7,589 bases of DNA. Source: Actinomycetota bacterium. Lineage in GTDB: Bacteria; Actinomycetota; Actinomycetes; S36-B12; UBA5976. The stretch covers positions 1-7,589 of the forward strand of contig RFTO01000051.1 of the NCBI GenBank assembly GCA_009923375.1, in the 5' to 3' direction. The notes beneath the pieces are model-generated. The model worked only from the letters and a program-made list of their open reading frames with translations. It had not been told where the DNA came from and did not search any database. Positions 6,589 to 7,589 of the stretch are shown piece by piece (positions within the stretch are counted from its first letter, which is position 1; each line of letters opens with the position of its first letter). The position numbers were made by a program, and so were the translations under genes.

Positions 6589-7326
6589 TCAGCCCTCGGT
6601 CGCGTCTTCGGCGGCCTCTGGCGCCTCAGAACTTTCCGCGGCGGTTTCCTCGGCAGCTGCTTCTTGCGCAGGTGCTTCGGTGACCTCAGCGGACTCGGCA
6701 GTCGTCTGCTCTGCCGAAACTTCGGTGATTTCCTCGTCGACGACTGTCGATTCGGAAGCAGGCTCGACCGGGGCAGCAGCTGCAGGTGCGGCGGCGCTCA
6801 GGAGAGCCGGGTTCGCCTGCGCGGCTAGGCGCAGGGCTTCGATGGTGCGGGCGGCCTTGCTCAATGGTGCCTGGAACAGTGCAGCAGCCTTGGACATCGT
6901 TGCGTTCATGGCGCCGGCCAGCTTTGCCAGCAGCACCTCGCGAGACTCAAGATCAGCAAGCTTGCCGACCTCGGCCGCACTCAGGCGACGCCCATCCATC
7001 CACGCGCCCTTGATGACGAGCAGCGGGTTGGTCTTGGCGAAGTCGCGCAAGCTCTTGGCTGCCTCGACTGGGTCACCCTTGACGAAGGCGATGGCGCTTG
7101 GACCGGTGAGCAGGTCGTCTAGACCATCGATACCGGCGTTCTTTGCGCCGATTCTCGCCAAGGTGTTCTTCACAACGGCGTAAGTCGAGTCAGCACCCAA
7201 ACTGCGACGCAGCTCCTTGAGCTGACCGACTGTCAGACCGCGGTACTCGGTCAGCAACGCGGCTGTGGAGCTGTTAAAGCCCTCGGTGATGTCATCGACT
7301 GCGGCGACCTTGTTAGGACGTGCCAT
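6589..7326 (-). CDS. rplJ: Ribosomal protein L10 with long acidic Ala/Glu-rich C-terminal tail (245 aa)
   Basis: L10 anchors the L12 dimers to 23S rRNA and also represses its own operon. The start is ATG 7326-7324 (MARPNKVAAVDDITEGF) with GAGGAG 7 bases upstream. A longer in-frame start at 7386 would add 20 residues translated through the terminator U tract and is rejected. Residues ~1-130 are the rRNA-binding domain, with LTEYRGLTVGQLKELRR at ~25-41, VVKNTLAR at ~51-58 and the FVKGDP segment at ~81-86. The Ala-rich helix at ~130-178 is the usual L12-binding region. Most bacterial L10 proteins end near 165-180 residues. Here a tail of about 65 residues follows, with roughly 17 Glu and 2 Asp and no Lys or Arg after Arg166. 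The tail is probably disordered. The stop is TGA at 6591-6589. Confidence 0.97.
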   Translation of the reverse strand: MARPNKVAAVDDITEGFNSSTAALLTEYRGLTVGQLKELRRSLGADSTYAVVKNTLARIGAKNAGIDGLDDLLTGPSAIAFVKGDPVEAAKSLRDFAKTNPLLVIKGAWMDGRRLSAAEVGKLADLESREVLLAKLAGAMNATMSKAAALFQAPLSKAARTIEALRLAAQANPALLSAAAPAAAAPVEPASESTVVDEEITEVSAEQTTAESAEVTEAPAQEAAAEETAAESSEAPEAAEDATEG

Positions 7327-7333
7327 GAGTCGT

Positions 7334-7339
7334 CTCCTC
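7334..7339 (-). promoter_or_regulatory. Ribosome-binding site of rplJ
   Basis: Minus-strand GAGGAG, 7 bases before ATG 7326. It decides the start at 7326 against the upstream in-frame codon at 7386, which lies in the terminator tail. Confidence 0.85.
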
Positions 7340-7356
7340 GTTGTTCGTGAAATCGG

Positions 7357-7376
7357 GCTCGCAGATCGGCGCGAGC
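7357..7376. repeat. Hairpin between attenuator and rplJ ribosome-binding site
   Basis: GCTCGC (7357-7362) and GCGAGC (7371-7376) are perfect 6-bp arms with an 8-base loop. It would form only in transcripts that pass the terminator. No role is evident. Confidence 0.4.
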
Positions 7377-7387
7377 ATGTACACATG

Positions 7388-7413
7388 AAAAAAGCCCCTG
7401 AGCGCAGGGGCTT
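7388..7413 (-). terminator. Intrinsic terminator (attenuator) in the rplJ leader
   Basis: On the minus strand AAGCCCCTG, loop CGCT and CAGGGGCTT make a 9-bp stem running straight into six T residues (7388-7393), followed by C. It lies about 60 bases upstream of the rplJ start and downstream of the structured leader. It is therefore placed to abort transcription before the gene rather than to end an upstream one. This is the expected position for L10-leader attenuation in Gram-positive bacteria. Confidence 0.88.
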
Positions 7414-7423
7414 AGCGGCGATT

Positions 7424-7441
7424 GCGCGGATGACTCCGCAC
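7424..7441 (-). ncRNA. Leader hairpin just before the attenuator
   Basis: Minus-strand GTGCGGA, loop GTCA and TCCGCGC pair over 7 positions, including one G-T wobble. It sits between the main L10-leader helix and the terminator, and may be part of the leader fold or of an alternative fold. I could not find an obvious antiterminator partner for the terminator's left arm. Confidence 0.45.
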
Positions 7442-7451
7442 TCTCCGTCTT

Positions 7452-7545
7452 AAGACACCTACGCCGGCGATCGAGACCGATGTGATTCGGATTCGATTGC
7501 CTTCGGGTACTCATCTGTGCAGATGTGCAACCAACCGGCGGTCTT
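7452..7545 (-). ncRNA. Ribosomal protein L10 leader RNA (core fold)
   Basis: On the minus strand AAGACCGCCGG (7535-7545) pairs with CCGGCG (7462-7467) and GTCTT (7452-7456). This leaves the bases TAGGT (7457-7461) as a one-sided bulge: 11 pairs with a kink-like asymmetric bulge. The helix encloses two hairpins: CATCT/AGATG with loop GCAC (7512-7525), and ATCGA..CCGA with TCGG..TCGAT around a 2x2 internal loop (7470-7497). The motif AACCGAAGACCGCCGGTTG resembles, from memory, the conserved start of the L10 leader family (Rfam L10_leader), where the bulged helix binds the L10-L12 complex. Position, structure and following terminator all agree with autogenous control of rplJL. The family match was not computed. 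Confidence 0.8.
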
Positions 7546-7567
7546 CGGTTGTTGGTAAGGGTAATGC

Positions 7568-7584
7568 CACCAGCGGAACTGGTG
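7568..7584. repeat. Stem-loop at the right edge, 5' of the L10 leader
   Basis: CACCAG (7568-7573) and CTGGTG (7579-7584) are perfect 6-bp arms with a 5-base loop. It could be the first hairpin of the leader or lie in the spacer after the upstream gene. No T tract follows on the minus strand, and the window ends 5 bases beyond, so the context is missing. Confidence 0.45.
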
Positions 7585-7589
7585 CCGAG

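Noticed and set aside
7327..7386. Longer rplJ start at 7386
   Set aside because: It would begin next to the terminator U tract and add MCTCSRRSA-type residues not seen in L10. GAGGAG supports ATG 7326.

Overview
This is a stretch of the ribosomal-protein/RNA-polymerase cluster of a moderately high-G+C Actinomycetota bacterium. All genes are on the minus strand. In the direction of transcription (right to left) the order is: L10 leader RNA with an intrinsic terminator, rplJ (L10), rplL (L7/L12), a strong intrinsic terminator, a 540-base intergenic region with a candidate promoter, rpoB (complete), and rpoC (first 701 codons, cut by the left edge). The assignment to Actinomycetota rests on four things: RpoB and RpoC read like actinobacterial subunits; RpoC carries the long charged insert after residue ~138 that is typical of the phylum; its zinc-ribbon cysteines and catalytic aspartates fall at the same residue numbers as in Mycobacterium (60/62/75/78 and 535/537/539); and the best promoter has the actinobacterial TTGACN-N17-TANNNT form. 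The order or family cannot be settled from this window. An uncultured aquatic-type lineage is possible but only a guess.

Layout. At 7382-7589 lies the untranslated leader of rplJ. It contains a long helix with an asymmetric bulge enclosing two hairpins, then a hairpin, then a textbook terminator with a six-base U tract. This matches the autogenous L10(L12)4-binding leader, with attenuation before rplJ. At 6589-7326 is rplJ, whose product carries an unusual ~65-residue Ala/Glu tail with no basic residue. At 6152-6522 is rplL, which cannot be read through as given: about 7 bases are missing near codon 19. At 6096-6136 is a 12-bp G+C-rich terminator. At 5612-6095 there is no convincing gene; the region holds a tandem repeat, two stem-loops, a good promoter (5782-5810) and a ~164-base untranslated leader ending in a small palindrome against the rpoB ribosome-binding site. 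rpoB (2150-5611) and rpoC (1-2103) follow with a 46-base gap and are surely co-transcribed.

Together the genes make the ribosomal stalk (L10 anchor plus L12 dimers, which recruit translation factors) and the beta and beta-prime core of RNA polymerase. The layout suggests two levels of control: L10-dependent attenuation ahead of rplJL, then termination after rplL and a fresh start for rpoBC. I see no mobile element, CRISPR, tRNA or rRNA, and no sign of a new multi-gene system. The points worth checking are the broken rplL frame, the L10 acidic tail and the two regulatory regions.
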